Assembly (NCBI GenBank): GCA_002786065.1 | Contig: NHNY01000005.1 | Location: forward strand, 1-64,000 | Length of the DNA: 64,000 nt | Source: Microcyclospora pomicola | Taxonomy: Eukaryota > Ascomycota > Dothideomycetes > Capnodiales | Direction: 5' to 3' | Shown here: positions 21,009 to 31,027 of the stretch, in pieces | Numbering within the stretch: position 1 is the first letter of the stretch | Layout: each line of letters opens with the position of its first letter | Made by a program: the position numbers and the translations under genes | The notes under the pieces: model-generated | Told to the model about the DNA's origin: nothing | Databases searched by the model: none | What the model saw: the letters and a program-made list of their open reading frames with translations, nothing else

Positions 21009-23477
21009 GTTGGATGATATTTGATCGTGAGGTTATAAAGGTTCAAGCGTAATAATGTCGTCAAAAGAAGCGGGAAGTGGTATGCAGATTTGTCCAACAG
21101 GTAGACACGAATGCAGACACTGTAATGTGCACAAAGAGAGGACAGATTAGGTCGAGTAGTGTTGGGTAATCAAAGCGGAAACGTGACGCAGATGCAGATG
21201 AGTTGTTCGTGTCGGGAGAGTTGGCTTCAGAAGTCGACAAATGCTTCGAGAGCAGAAAGGTGTCGAGGTCGAGGTGAATTATCGGATTACAAAAAGATAT
21301 GACGCGGTGACTGAAGATGTATAGGTCGACTGGTGCAACCAGGAGGACCGTGTGTGTGTTGGGGTGTTGTGGTTCGAGGATGATGTTCCGAATATTGGTA
21401 CAGTGTCTCAATCCTAGCCAAGAGCTGTGAGGATGAATGTGAACGCGGTTCACAAACGACGACGAGATTGACTAGACGCTCGAGGTCCGGCAAGAAAGTG
21501 ATTTGTGCCGGTGTCGGTGCTTTGAGACGGGCTACGGATGCTGAAATGTAGGTCGTTACGGGAAGCTGAGGACGAGGCAGACGCTGGGTCTTTCGAATCG
21601 AGGGTATGTACGAGGCGGTCGAGAAGGTGCGAGGACCGATCTGAAGCGACGAGGGTGCAGTCGAGCGCGACCGAGGCCAGAGATGTCGATGGAAAGATGA
21701 TGAGGAAGAGCGTAGAGAGAGAATGTGCGGTATCGAAGGAACGAGCGGACAAGCGCAGAGACGAGAGAGAGGAGTCAAGCAGCGGACCCAACGAGACCAG
21801 AGCGGCAAAGTGAGGGGGCGTCGACGTCCAACGGTAGCGGGAGCGAGGCGAAGGAGGAGGGCGGACGAGAAGAGCAACGGTCGAGTGAAGTTGAAGAGAG
21901 AGTAGAGAGAAGGGTGAGGGAGTGTGTGAGTGCGTGTGTGCGGGTGGTAAGGGGCAAAGAGCGCAGAAAGAGAGAAAGAAGCGAACGTTGTCTGGCTGCA
22001 AGGCGTCAACCGGATCCCGGCGCTAGACAGGGGGCCGTCACCAATCAGCCCGACTGCATCTCGTGCTGTCCACTCTCCCCCAACACAACAGATCATCAAG
22101 CATCCAGCCATCAGACACGGGACAGCATCCATCACCACACCGATGCCAGCATCTTCCTCATCATCAACCAGCCGTCACAGCCAGCGGCATAAGAATGAAG
22201 AGAAACACCTGCATTGCATCCAAGATCTGGCCTGTTCAATCCACAAGGATCATCCCTCCAGCGCCGCCGTCTTCGATTCGCGCCTCCATCACATCCACGC
22301 CGCAGCCAAGCGCTTAACAGGACCGAGATTGCTGCACTTCATTGGTTGCCACGGACAGCAGCAGACGTGAATGCCCATTGTTGTACTTCTGCCGTCACTG
22401 CACACCTGATATAGAGACATGCACATGCACTCCTCCAGCACTCCTGCATCGCGACAAGCATCGTGGTTCTTATTAGCTAGGTTCACTGCCAGCCCATCAG
22501 TCCACGCTCGCATCCTTCTGGACGCTGCAATAGAATGCTGCATGCTGCATGCACACCGCAGAGTTGTCTCACCAGCCACGACCTACCAGCGATCCGCGTC
22601 GATGATCCGTTCCAGAATCCGACTTCATACCGCCGATCGTCAGTCGTCACGCAACCGAGATCCTTCCAGTCTTTCATGCGTTCCATGGATCAGGCAAAGT
22701 CACTGTACATCCCCCAGCACTACTAGTACTACTATGATGGGTACACAACGTGACAGGTGCCGCTCTCCAAACACATATACAGTACATACTTGTACGGTTG
22801 TACCCGCCTCACCGCCTCGCTCTTAGCACATGCTTGCAGCTGTCCTCCCACATCCACTACATGTACCCCTCCAAAACACCTCACATGCATACGTTCATAG
22901 GCTGGAGATTCGGCCCTATGAGCGGGGCACTACTCTCCCCAAGCAGACTCTGTAGTCAGTACCGTGCAATTATTGTGGACGACTATCGCAGACCCTCTTT
23001 CTCATCGACTTCATCGCGGCTTGCCCATATCGCCCGAATGTATCTCGGGCTACAGCCGTCCTGACCAAACGCACAGATCAAGAAATGAAGCCCGTTGCAG
23101 AGATACGCTCTGATGGCTCTAGCCCAGCTTTCCTCCTTTGACGCTCCTCTCATGTTGCATAGTGTGTCTTCTACGCTGAATCTGGTGTTGGGTGTGTATG
23201 ATGTGGTTATTCATCAGTGATAGGTAATGCTCGGGGACCAGAGAACTTTCCAACACTTCGGACACAATGGGGTTTCTAAACGTTAAGGCGAGCAACAGGC
23301 GCAGCTAAGAAGGTGAACGAAGAGATGTCTACCATAACTGCATCACAGACCACTGGTGTTCATCACGACATAAGGCATCATCGAGGGAGAACAGATTGTT
23401 GGCAGAAACTGGATCTATCTAGAACACAGATCCGCTCCACACCCATCCTTCCCATCATATGCCCTTCATCAAGACAT
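21009..23477. other. Intergenic region, 2.5 kb, with pyrimidine-rich leader
   Basis: From about 21060 to 22010 the minus strand is strikingly C/T-rich, read toward the Gln-rich gene, and probably forms its promoter and long 5' leader. Open frames of up to 283 codons here on the minus strand are Ser/Pro/Leu low-complexity products of that bias. From 22010 to 23477 no gene is supported. Confidence 0.5.
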
Positions 23478-24083
23478 CTAATCATCATCCTCCTCACCCT
23501 CACCTTCACCCACCACGTTGAAGAACTTCAAGCTGTACTCGCCCTTGCTGGTGCTGACGACGCGCAGCCAGTCGCGGAGCTGCTGCTTCTTGAGGAACTT
23601 CTTGGTCAGGTACTTGAGGTAGCGGCCGCTGAACTCCTGGTGCGCCACGACCTCGATCTTGCCGTCGCCCAGGTTGTTCACCGTCACGTTGTCCCCGAGG
23701 TTGCCCGTGCGGCCCTCGACCTTGATGCGTTGCTGCAGGAACGTCGCGAACGCCGACGGGTCGAAGATGCGGTCCGTCGTCGGTTGGGTCGCGTTGATGA
23801 TGTACTGTGGGAAAGAAGGCGTCAGGTCAGCCTTGCACTCGGGCAATCCCATGAAGAAGGAGGATTGGTGTTGCGTTGTGAGGATGTGTGGGACATACCT
23901 TCTTGGTCACCTTCTGGTTCTTCTTGGCTCCACCCTTGGAGGCGTTGGTCTTCTACATTACCGAAAACTTCGTCTTAGTACACAGGATCTTCTCTCAATT
24001 CCTGCTGCGTGGAGATGCGCGACGGCCAGTCAAGGCGTCGCGCACGCAGCAAAGCGAGATACGTACTGTTGCGGCAGCCATGG
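23478..24083 (-). CDS. RPL22: Ribosomal protein eL22 (60S subunit)
   Basis: Component of the large cytosolic ribosomal subunit. Three exons on the minus strand fit: 24083-24069 (ATG plus four codons, MAAAT), 23952-23899 (KTNASKGGAKKNQKVTKK) and 23804-23478. Together they give 131 residues, the usual eL22 size. Recognisable parts are IINATQPTTDRIFDP, KVEGRTGNLGDNV, the basic KYLTKKFLKKQQLRDWLRVV block and an acidic C-terminal tail of Glu and Asp. Introns begin GTACGT and GTATGT and end in AG. The 15-nt first exon followed by an early intron is common for ribosomal protein genes. A CACGTGACGTC element lies about 180 bp upstream of the start codon. Confidence 0.95.
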
Positions 24084-24982
24084 TGATGGTGTTTCGTGCG
24101 TTGAGAAGTGTTGATCTGGTGAGGTTGGTGTGGACGCAAAGAGGTGGATATCCTACGTCTGGCAATTCGAGAAAAGTTCGGAATCCGCACACAGCAATGA
24201 AGCATTGATGGGGAATTTCGGCGTGCGCACCGCAAGACGCGGCGAATTTCCGCTAGTACTATCACGTGACGTCTAATCATATTCCGAATTCACGCCTGCG
24301 CGCGCTTTCGTGCTGGCACTTCTATGAAAAATTATAGTAGTCTCTCTTCATCTTGCGTGCCACTCGGAATCCAAGTCCACGCGCCATACGGCATGCTTGA
24401 TCCACAAGCTTGTTGAAACGTCCTGCTCCTCATGCATTTTCCGGAGGAGGAACTTGCACAAAGCTTGCACATAGATCGTGACATTTCTCTGCGCGGTCAA
24501 TGAAGCGCCTCCTACCAGTAAAGCTGTGTGAGCGCTGAATAGCGTAGAGGCTGCGTGTCAAGCGGTTCTGCACTTTCACGCTGGAGCCGACCATGATGCT
24601 CGAAGCGAGGAATGGGGCCGAAGGTCTTTCGGACTAGGTAGAAGACCACTCAATGTCTCAGTCCCACTCCTGTTCTGGTGTTGGAGAGTTTCTCTTGTCT
24701 TGCGTAATCATGGCAAAGTTGAGGCTCTTTCAACCATTGCTGGATGGCCGTGGTACTTTCTGGGAGAAGGTTCTCCAAGTGCTTACATGAGGTGCATTCC
24801 CGCTGCCCAAATGCTCCAAGCCTAGCAGCTGGAGGAACAGTATCTTTGCGGTTTTCATGGTTGTAGTCCGCCTCGGATTGGTATATCAGAGCATCGTCTC
24901 GTAGATCACTCCTTTCGCTGTGTTTGCTATGGGTTCATGACAACACACCTCCGACCTCCGACACCTGTGCGAGCACCATAGT
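24084..24982. other. Intergenic region eL22 / MFS transporter
   Basis: About 900 bp holding the eL22 promoter and the 3' flank of the transporter gene. No additional gene seen. Confidence 0.45.
24263..24273 (-). promoter_or_regulatory. CACGTGACGTC element (E-box overlapping CRE-like site)
   Basis: The palindromic CACGTG overlaps TGACGTC about 180 bp before the eL22 start. CACGTG is the site class of Cbf1-type bHLH factors and TGACGTC that of bZIP CREB/ATF-type factors. Use in this promoter is inference from location. Confidence 0.35.
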
Positions 24983-26647
24983 TCATGTTGGATTTTCTTC
25001 TGGTGCGTCTCCCTGCTCCTTGAGATATCGGGTCGCTCCTTTCGGTGGAAACTTGGTAAACAGGAGAATGATGAACCCAACTACAGCAATTGCAGCATTC
25101 ACCGTGAATGTCAGATTTGGCTGACCCAGGTCGGCAAAAGCAGAGAACACCAGACCAAACACTCCCGAGCTAGTCAATCGCGCAATCAGCTCGACGAGGC
25201 TTATTGCGCTGAGGGCATCGGCTCGCTGGTCTGGAGGGCACATTTGTAAGATGGTGCCCTTGGCAGAAGGACCTGTCCCGGATGCTAGAGGCAGGACCAC
25301 GGCGATGAGGTACATCTGCCAGCCTTGCGTGGTGAATGTCGCAAGACCAGTGAGGAGTCCGTCAGCAATCAGGCTGTATTTCGTGAACCAGAGGTCGAAG
25401 GCATATGACTCGTTCTCGGTGTTGTTCTCGGGTCGTATTCCGGGTTCTGCATCATCATCCATGGCAGTAGGGGCAGAAGCCACAACATTAGCCGTCGTCG
25501 GGATATCATCTCGGGGATCGTGAGTCAATTGAGCAGCCTTGGCCGCGGACTGTGAGGCGTCCTTACGATCGAGCCATTTTCTACCTCTCGAAATGATGAT
25601 GGGAAAGACAAAGGTCAGGAACAGACCCCGGATGAGCGAGTTCAGCCCAATGAGGACTCCGTTCTCGCTTGTTCCGAAGTTGAAGATATCAGTGGAGTAC
25701 ATCTGAAGTAGAATTGGAACATAGCTGTATGACAGCACACCCATGAATGTTCCGGATCCTAACAAGAGTACTCCGTACTCCGTTTTGATATCACCATCCT
25801 GCAAGAGCCATGACTTGGGAACAAACAGCTTCAGCGGATCGAAGAATCCTGACATCGACTTCGCAGCCCGTTTCTCCACGTCTGCATTCTTGATGGTGGG
25901 TAGAAATAGCAGGACGTACACGAAAGATGTGGTGAACAGCACCAAAGTCACCCGGAACGGCATAGAAACGCTGAACGCATCGCCTATGTATCCTCCGGCA
26001 AGAAACCCAAGAGCTGTGCCGAACATGGCGCAACCGGATTGTCTTCCCAAGGTTGCAGTCCGTTCAGCTGGCTCGACGACTTCAGTGACGAACGAGCTCA
26101 GGGCCAAGAGATATCCGGCTGGACCTCCGACCACGGTGATCAATTGTGAAGCTTGCAGGATGATGATGCCTACACCAGAACCCACCTCGACCCCGATGAT
26201 CTGCACCAGGAGTCGAATGGCCGGGAAGAATACGGTCAACAGCAGAGCCTTCTTCAAGCCAAACGCCTTGATCGTCCAGCTAGTGAAGAAGAGGTTGAAT
26301 ACACCGAACAGGGTAGTACCCGCACTCAGTAATGCCATTGCACGAGCAGTGCCGGCCTCAATTTCATGATTTCGACATCGGTGCGGTCCTGGCGGGATGG
26401 GATGCGTCTTGTAGTATTCATCGCAGGTCATGACACCAAGCACATAGATCAGCGGCACTTGCGTCACACTGAAGGAGACTGCGACGAGGAACGAGCAGAA
26501 CAACACACGATATACCACGTTCCGGTTCCGCCATGGTGGAGGCTCGGTCGTGGATGTCTTGTTCAGCAGCGGTGTATATTCGGATGCTTGTTCTGGAGAT
26601 TTTGTACTCGAAGAGGATGACTTGATTGACATTGTATCGACGGCCAT
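24983..26647 (-). CDS. Major facilitator superfamily transporter
   Basis: From the ATG at 26647 the product has 554 residues (MAVDTMSIK...); the frame is open further upstream, but the extra residues look like leader sequence. It opens with a Ser-rich cytosolic tail including YTPLLN, then about twelve hydrophobic spans in two blocks separated by a hydrophilic loop. The Pro- and Cys-containing loop after span 1 (CDEYYKTHPIPPGPHRCRNHE) and the GRQSGCAMFGTALGFLAGGYIGD stretch resemble the fungal SLC46/tetracycline-resistance-like MFS group. The central loop includes a long acidic/Asn stretch. Substrate unknown; the family includes proton-coupled folate and drug transporters, so uptake or efflux of a small molecule is all that can be said. 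Single exon. Divergent from the next gene. Confidence 0.88.
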   Translation of the reverse strand: MAVDTMSIKSSSSSTKSPEQASEYTPLLNKTSTTEPPPWRNRNVVYRVLFCSFLVAVSFSVTQVPLIYVLGVMTCDEYYKTHPIPPGPHRCRNHEIEAGTARAMALLSAGTTLFGVFNLFFTSWTIKAFGLKKALLLTVFFPAIRLLVQIIGVEVGSGVGIIILQASQLITVVGGPAGYLLALSSFVTEVVEPAERTATLGRQSGCAMFGTALGFLAGGYIGDAFSVSMPFRVTLVLFTTSFVYVLLFLPTIKNADVEKRAAKSMSGFFDPLKLFVPKSWLLQDGDIKTEYGVLLLGSGTFMGVLSYSYVPILLQMYSTDIFNFGTSENGVLIGLNSLIRGLFLTFVFPIIISRGRKWLDRKDASQSAAKAAQLTHDPRDDIPTTANVVASAPTAMDDDAEPGIRPENNTENESYAFDLWFTKYSLIADGLLTGLATFTTQGWQMYLIAVVLPLASGTGPSAKGTILQMCPPDQRADALSAISLVELIARLTSSGVFGLVFSAFADLGQPNLTFTVNAAIAVVGFIILLFTKFPPKGATRYLKEQGDAPEENPT

Positions 26648-27215
26648 GATTCCTGGACCCAAACGACATGGAACAAGTGTGATGTCGAGGGAGTAGTGTC
26701 CATGTACGACATCACCACCGTGGGTGCATTTGATCGAGTCGGTGGCAGTACTATCTCTTATCACTCACGATCCTACGCTGTCTCGGACTACACATGTGCA
26801 GTAGTGGAGAGCAGTATTGCGCGCATAGCGGTGATTCGTGCGAAATCAGTGTCCCCGCCGCTCCGGCTGCCGGCTTTGCACAGCTTCCTATTCCGTGAAC
26901 TGCCGTTATGTTGCGCCAGAACATCTGCCGCACGCGTTTCGGTTACATGCCAGTACACCCGGATTGTAAACAATTGTCGACAAGAAGCATATCTTGTTGG
27001 AAAGGGTGTGGCACACGAGAACAACACAACCTTCTCTGTTGAAGCTCCAGGCACAGTTCGAACCAAGAACGCGATCGGGCTGTGCATTGCCTTCTGATCA
27101 TATGATAAGCAGAAGCGTACCTTTCTCTGCTGCTGCTGCCGGACCATATCATACCTTTCGCTTCACAACTTCTTCAGTTTACGATTTGTCCTAGCAGCAT
27201 CTTGCCGACAACGCT
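26648..27215. other. Divergent promoter region MFS / orphan gene
   Basis: About 570 bp between divergent start codons. No coding feature is supported. Confidence 0.4.
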
Positions 27216-27731
27216 ATGGAAGATCCACCTGAATATGCGCTGGAGCCAGAATCCCTCTTCCAACCAAGAAGATCAATCCAGGACGTTCGCAGTATCATCC
27301 TTGGAAATGCACAAATACTGCGACCATGGTCCCGAGACGAACATGTCGAGGTCGTCGTAGCCAAGTTCACACCGAAGAGACCGGAGCTGATGCTGGGCAA
27401 TCGCACATATATGACTACGAACTCACGAGTCGCGATCAGGATCACCGACTACCCTTCATCGGACGGTGAGGGCAGCGGACATGTCACACCTGCTGTGCCG
27501 CAAGCTGCAACTGAACAGATGAAACACTGCGCTCATCTGGTGATGCGGAAGTCAGGTGACCTTCAGCTTCACATGATTGTTGAAGGTCGAGGAAAGCCCA
27601 CGATCGAAGAGGCCCTCGACTGGTTGCTCGAGAGGACAGAAACGCTCGCGGCCGGAGTGATCACAGCACATGGGAAGGACTTGTTGCCGAACTGCTGTGT
27701 GGCGTGTCGTCGGGGGTTTTCGGCGACTTGA
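27216..27731 (+). CDS. Small hypothetical protein
   Basis: A 171-residue product from an ATG that opens the frame. I do not recognise a family. The composition is balanced and protein-like, with a middle section that could form a beta-rich fold (RPELMLGNRTYMTTNSRVAIRI), an amphipathic stretch (IEEALDWLLERTETLAAGV) and a Cys-containing tail (NCCVACRRG). No signal peptide or membrane span. It lies between the divergent transporter and the tandem G-alpha gene. It may be lineage-specific; chance cannot be fully excluded, but the frame is long for its base composition and lies alone. Confidence 0.6.
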   Translation: MEDPPEYALEPESLFQPRRSIQDVRSIILGNAQILRPWSRDEHVEVVVAKFTPKRPELMLGNRTYMTTNSRVAIRITDYPSSDGEGSGHVTPAVPQAATEQMKHCAHLVMRKSGDLQLHMIVEGRGKPTIEEALDWLLERTETLAAGVITAHGKDLLPNCCVACRRGFSAT

Positions 27732-28450
27732 TACCTCGTCTTAGTCATTGGGTCGTCCTGTGCCGCTGCAACCTGATTTTGTCGTCTTCTCGTGGCAGAA
27801 CCATGGGTGCATGAATCGATACATTGATACCATGTGGAAGTAGTGTGCATGAGTCTAGAAGCCCAATCGTAGCACAGGCCTCACCTGCCGTGTAGCTTTC
27901 GGAAATCGAGCACTTTTCCTGTGGGCCTAATCGGACGGAATGCTGCAGGGAGGCGAATCGATCGCTGCCGAAGCACGTGTGCGCAAGGAACCGAGACCGA
28001 AAGCATCGATCATGAGACAGCGAGTGCACGCTGAACGATGCGGTTGGCGGACGGAGAGGAAACGGTTTCCTGTGTGGCGCTCTCAAGTGTGGTCGGTCGT
28101 CGAAGCTCAAGGCCCTAGCCGAATGTGTGAAGGAAGCAAGTCAACTGTCCAGGGTCGAAGGATGGCAGGGCGTACTATTCCAATGTGTAAGGACGTCTAT
28201 CCGGTTCGTCGTGTCTTCTGCCATAAGGTATACATGTAGCTCTTCTCCCACCCAACACATACCGCACAAGCAATCGTCGCCAGTGCGGTCAGCCGCGCAT
28301 CCCCATTTGCTTCTCGGAATAGCAACAAATTGGCATCCGCTCACTTTGGCCGGCCCGCCGCCGCTACTACTTCTAAGTCACCTCAGCATCTCCCGAGCGA
28401 ACCTACCTGACCCTCTCCCTCGGGCCCTGCGTATGGCCATAGGCAGAATC
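27732..28450. other. Intergenic region upstream of G-alpha gene
   Basis: About 720 bp with no supported gene. The frames here overlap on both strands without family features. It presumably contains the promoter and leader of the G-alpha gene. Confidence 0.4.
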
Positions 28451-29847
28451 ATGTGTTTCGGCAGCTCGAACAAGGAGGACCCCGAAACGAAGAAGAATCG
28501 AGAGATCGATAGGCAGCTGCGAGATGACCAAAAGCGCATGCAGAAGGAGGTGAAGCTGCTGCTCTTGGGTATGTCATGGTCTTCCCGTCATGTTGCGCGC
28601 GCATCTTCTCGACGCATCGCTCCCTCTACAGCGGTGGCCGCGGCGGCAGCATCGAGGATGGCAGCGCTCGTGGTTTCGTTACTGCATCTGGCTGTCATAT
28701 ACTGTTGGGTCATTACGCTGACCAACCAACCTCCCAGGTGCCGGCGAGTCAGGGAAATCGACGGTGCTGAAGCAGATGCGCTTGATCCATACCAAAGGCT
28801 TCTCGACATCAGAGCGGAAACAATGGAAGGTCACCATCTTCCAGAATCTGCTGCATGCCTTCCAGGTGGTGTTCGGCGCGATGGAAGAGCAAGAGGTGGA
28901 AATGGCGAATGAGAGCAACATCGTGCGTCGCATTACCACACATACGCGAGGGAGGGCAATGCTGATATCATAACCAAGCGCTTCGCCGAGGTCATCGCTG
29001 CAGACCCGGAGATCGGACCCGAAGACTCAATGCCCTTGGACTGTTTGGCTGCTTTCAAGAGCTTGTGGGCGGACCAGGGTGTACAGATGGCGATCAAGAA
29101 GGGCAATGAATACGCGTTACACGATAATTTGACCTAGTGTGTATGCCCGCAGACGCACCGAATCGCTTTATGCTGACCTGGGACAGCTACTTTGCCGATG
29201 TCGACCGGCTCTTTGTGAAAGGCTACCTACCGACCGATCAGGACATCCTGCGTGCGCGCTTAAGGACTACCGGTATCAGCGAGACCATCTTCGATACCGG
29301 CAACCTCACGTATCGCATGTTTGATGTTGGCGGACAAAGATCAGAACGCAAGAAGTGGATCCATGTCTTCGACAATGTCCAGGTCGTGCTTTTCCTTGTC
29401 GCAATCAGTGGCTATGATCATGTGTTGGTGGAAGATCGGAATGGCGTAAGCGGTCAAGACATACGTGATAGAAGTGACGGCAGCTGACTCTGTTTCTAGA
29501 ACCAAATGCACGAAGCGCTCATGCTCTTCGAGAGCATCGCCAACAGCAAATACTTTGAGAACTCGGCACTTATTTTGTTCCTTAACAAGATCGACCTCTT
29601 CCGCGAAAAGGTCCTGTCTGGCGCTTCACCCATAAGAGCTCAATTCCCGGACTATACCGGATCAGATCGGGACACCGAGGCCGGTCAGGAGTTCTTCGCA
29701 AACAAATTTCGACACCTCGTACGGGATTCCAGCAAGGAGGCTTACGTCCACTACACCAACGCCACCGACACGAATTTGTTGGACAAGACGATGAAGAGTG
29801 TCCAGGATATGATCGTGCAACGGAATCTGCATTCATTATTGCTGTGA
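28451..29847 (+). CDS. Heterotrimeric G protein alpha subunit, group II type
   Basis: A GTP-binding signal transducer acting at the inner face of the plasma membrane. Five exons fit: 28451-28568, 28738-28922, 28979-29136, 29187-29445 and 29500-29847, giving 355 residues, the standard size. Motifs: P-loop GAGESGKS at 40-47, the switch I region RARLRTTGI with its arginine, switch [18 protein letters not shown] and TNATDT. The start MCFG lacks Gly2, so no N-myristoylation is expected; Cys2 could be palmitoylated. The C-terminus ends NLHSLLL without the Cys of group I subunits. MCFG plus this tail fits the group II class (N. crassa GNA-2, Magnaporthe MagC), which affects fertility and growth in those species. 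Intron 2 (28923-28978) is required to keep frame and has GTGCGT, GCTGAT and AAG. Confidence 0.92.
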
Positions 29848-31027
29848 GCACCTTCGTCTCTCTTGTCTCCCACACATGCGCGCTCGCAAAAACCACATGT
29901 ATTTAATGTACCAGAAATTATACCCTACTGGGCATCTGACGCGTCCTTCTCCTCTTACTTGACATACACTTCGTGATTGAGGTCTTGAGAAAGTCCACTG
30001 TGTGCATGGGCAATCACCATCACCCGACCGCTACTTTCCAGTCCATCACAAATGTTTTGAGGGACCATGCATTCTGATTCCCTCGAACACAGGCTCCCAT
30101 GAACACGCAGAGAATCGCTGCTGGTCCTCTGTTTCTCCTCCTTCCGCCGAAGGTGCTACTTGGCACTGCAACTGCCCAGACTTTTGGGCTCGAACATCTG
30201 CCCTATCACATGTACAGCCTAGGGATATAATGCAAGCTGGAGTCAATTGGTTTTCCGATCATGTTTCAACCGTCGTCTACTCAGTTTTTTCGAAGTGGCG
30301 TGATGGTGCTGATGTTTGCCTTGCATGACTGATCTCGATGGTCGCTTACGTTTGTATAGGTGTTTTAGGCAGGGTATGCACACCACCGCCTCGCAACGAG
30401 CACGTCGTTGTTCGGCCCTGTCAACATCAGGCTCTGCGTGTAACTTCTCATGAAACAGGCGCGCTGCTGTGACACAGGTACGTCCTCAACTACAGGTATG
30501 TCTGCAACACTAAAGCTCATGCTCCTCTGTACTCGGCTGATCCTGAACACGGTGCTGTGTTCCACAACACCGAGTGGTCGTGTTTTGTCGTGCAAGCGCT
30601 CGAATCACTCTCGCCCCACGAGCCAAGATGACCATGCCATGCTTGAAACCTGCGTGATGGCTAATTCGCTCAAGAGAATTCGTGACTGTTCGAGGTATGT
30701 TCACGTTAGCTTCGTAGAACGAGAATTGTATGCACATGTATGCTAACATCACCACATAAAAGACGCATTAACGCGACCATGGCGTCGGCTTCCAATCGCG
30801 GGCGGCCAGCATCGATTTGTTGACATGATGCCAGTGTGTTCCACACACATGTGGTTCTTATCAATATCGAGGCACTCTTCTTGAGGCATCTCTACTTCAC
30901 CTCTTTTCCGAATAATGCGTGACGGTTCTTTCCTCGGAGTCTTGTGCTATTGATGATCAACATCCACAACATCTTACAGCCAGTATCTGATTATCAGACA
31001 AAGCTCAACCACCCTCTACGTCTCCAG
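29848..31027. other. Intergenic region, 1.2 kb
   Basis: Between the G-alpha gene and the SET-domain gene in tandem. No supported gene. Confidence 0.4.

Noticed and set aside
21287-22138. 283-codon and 183-codon minus-strand frames before the Gln-rich gene
   Set aside because: Low-complexity Ser/Pro/Leu products of a pyrimidine-rich tract; overlapping frames are equally open.
28923-28954. Frameshift or 32-nt intron in G-alpha
   Set aside because: A 56-nt intron with a good donor, branch site and acceptor restores the frame and yields the exact family length.
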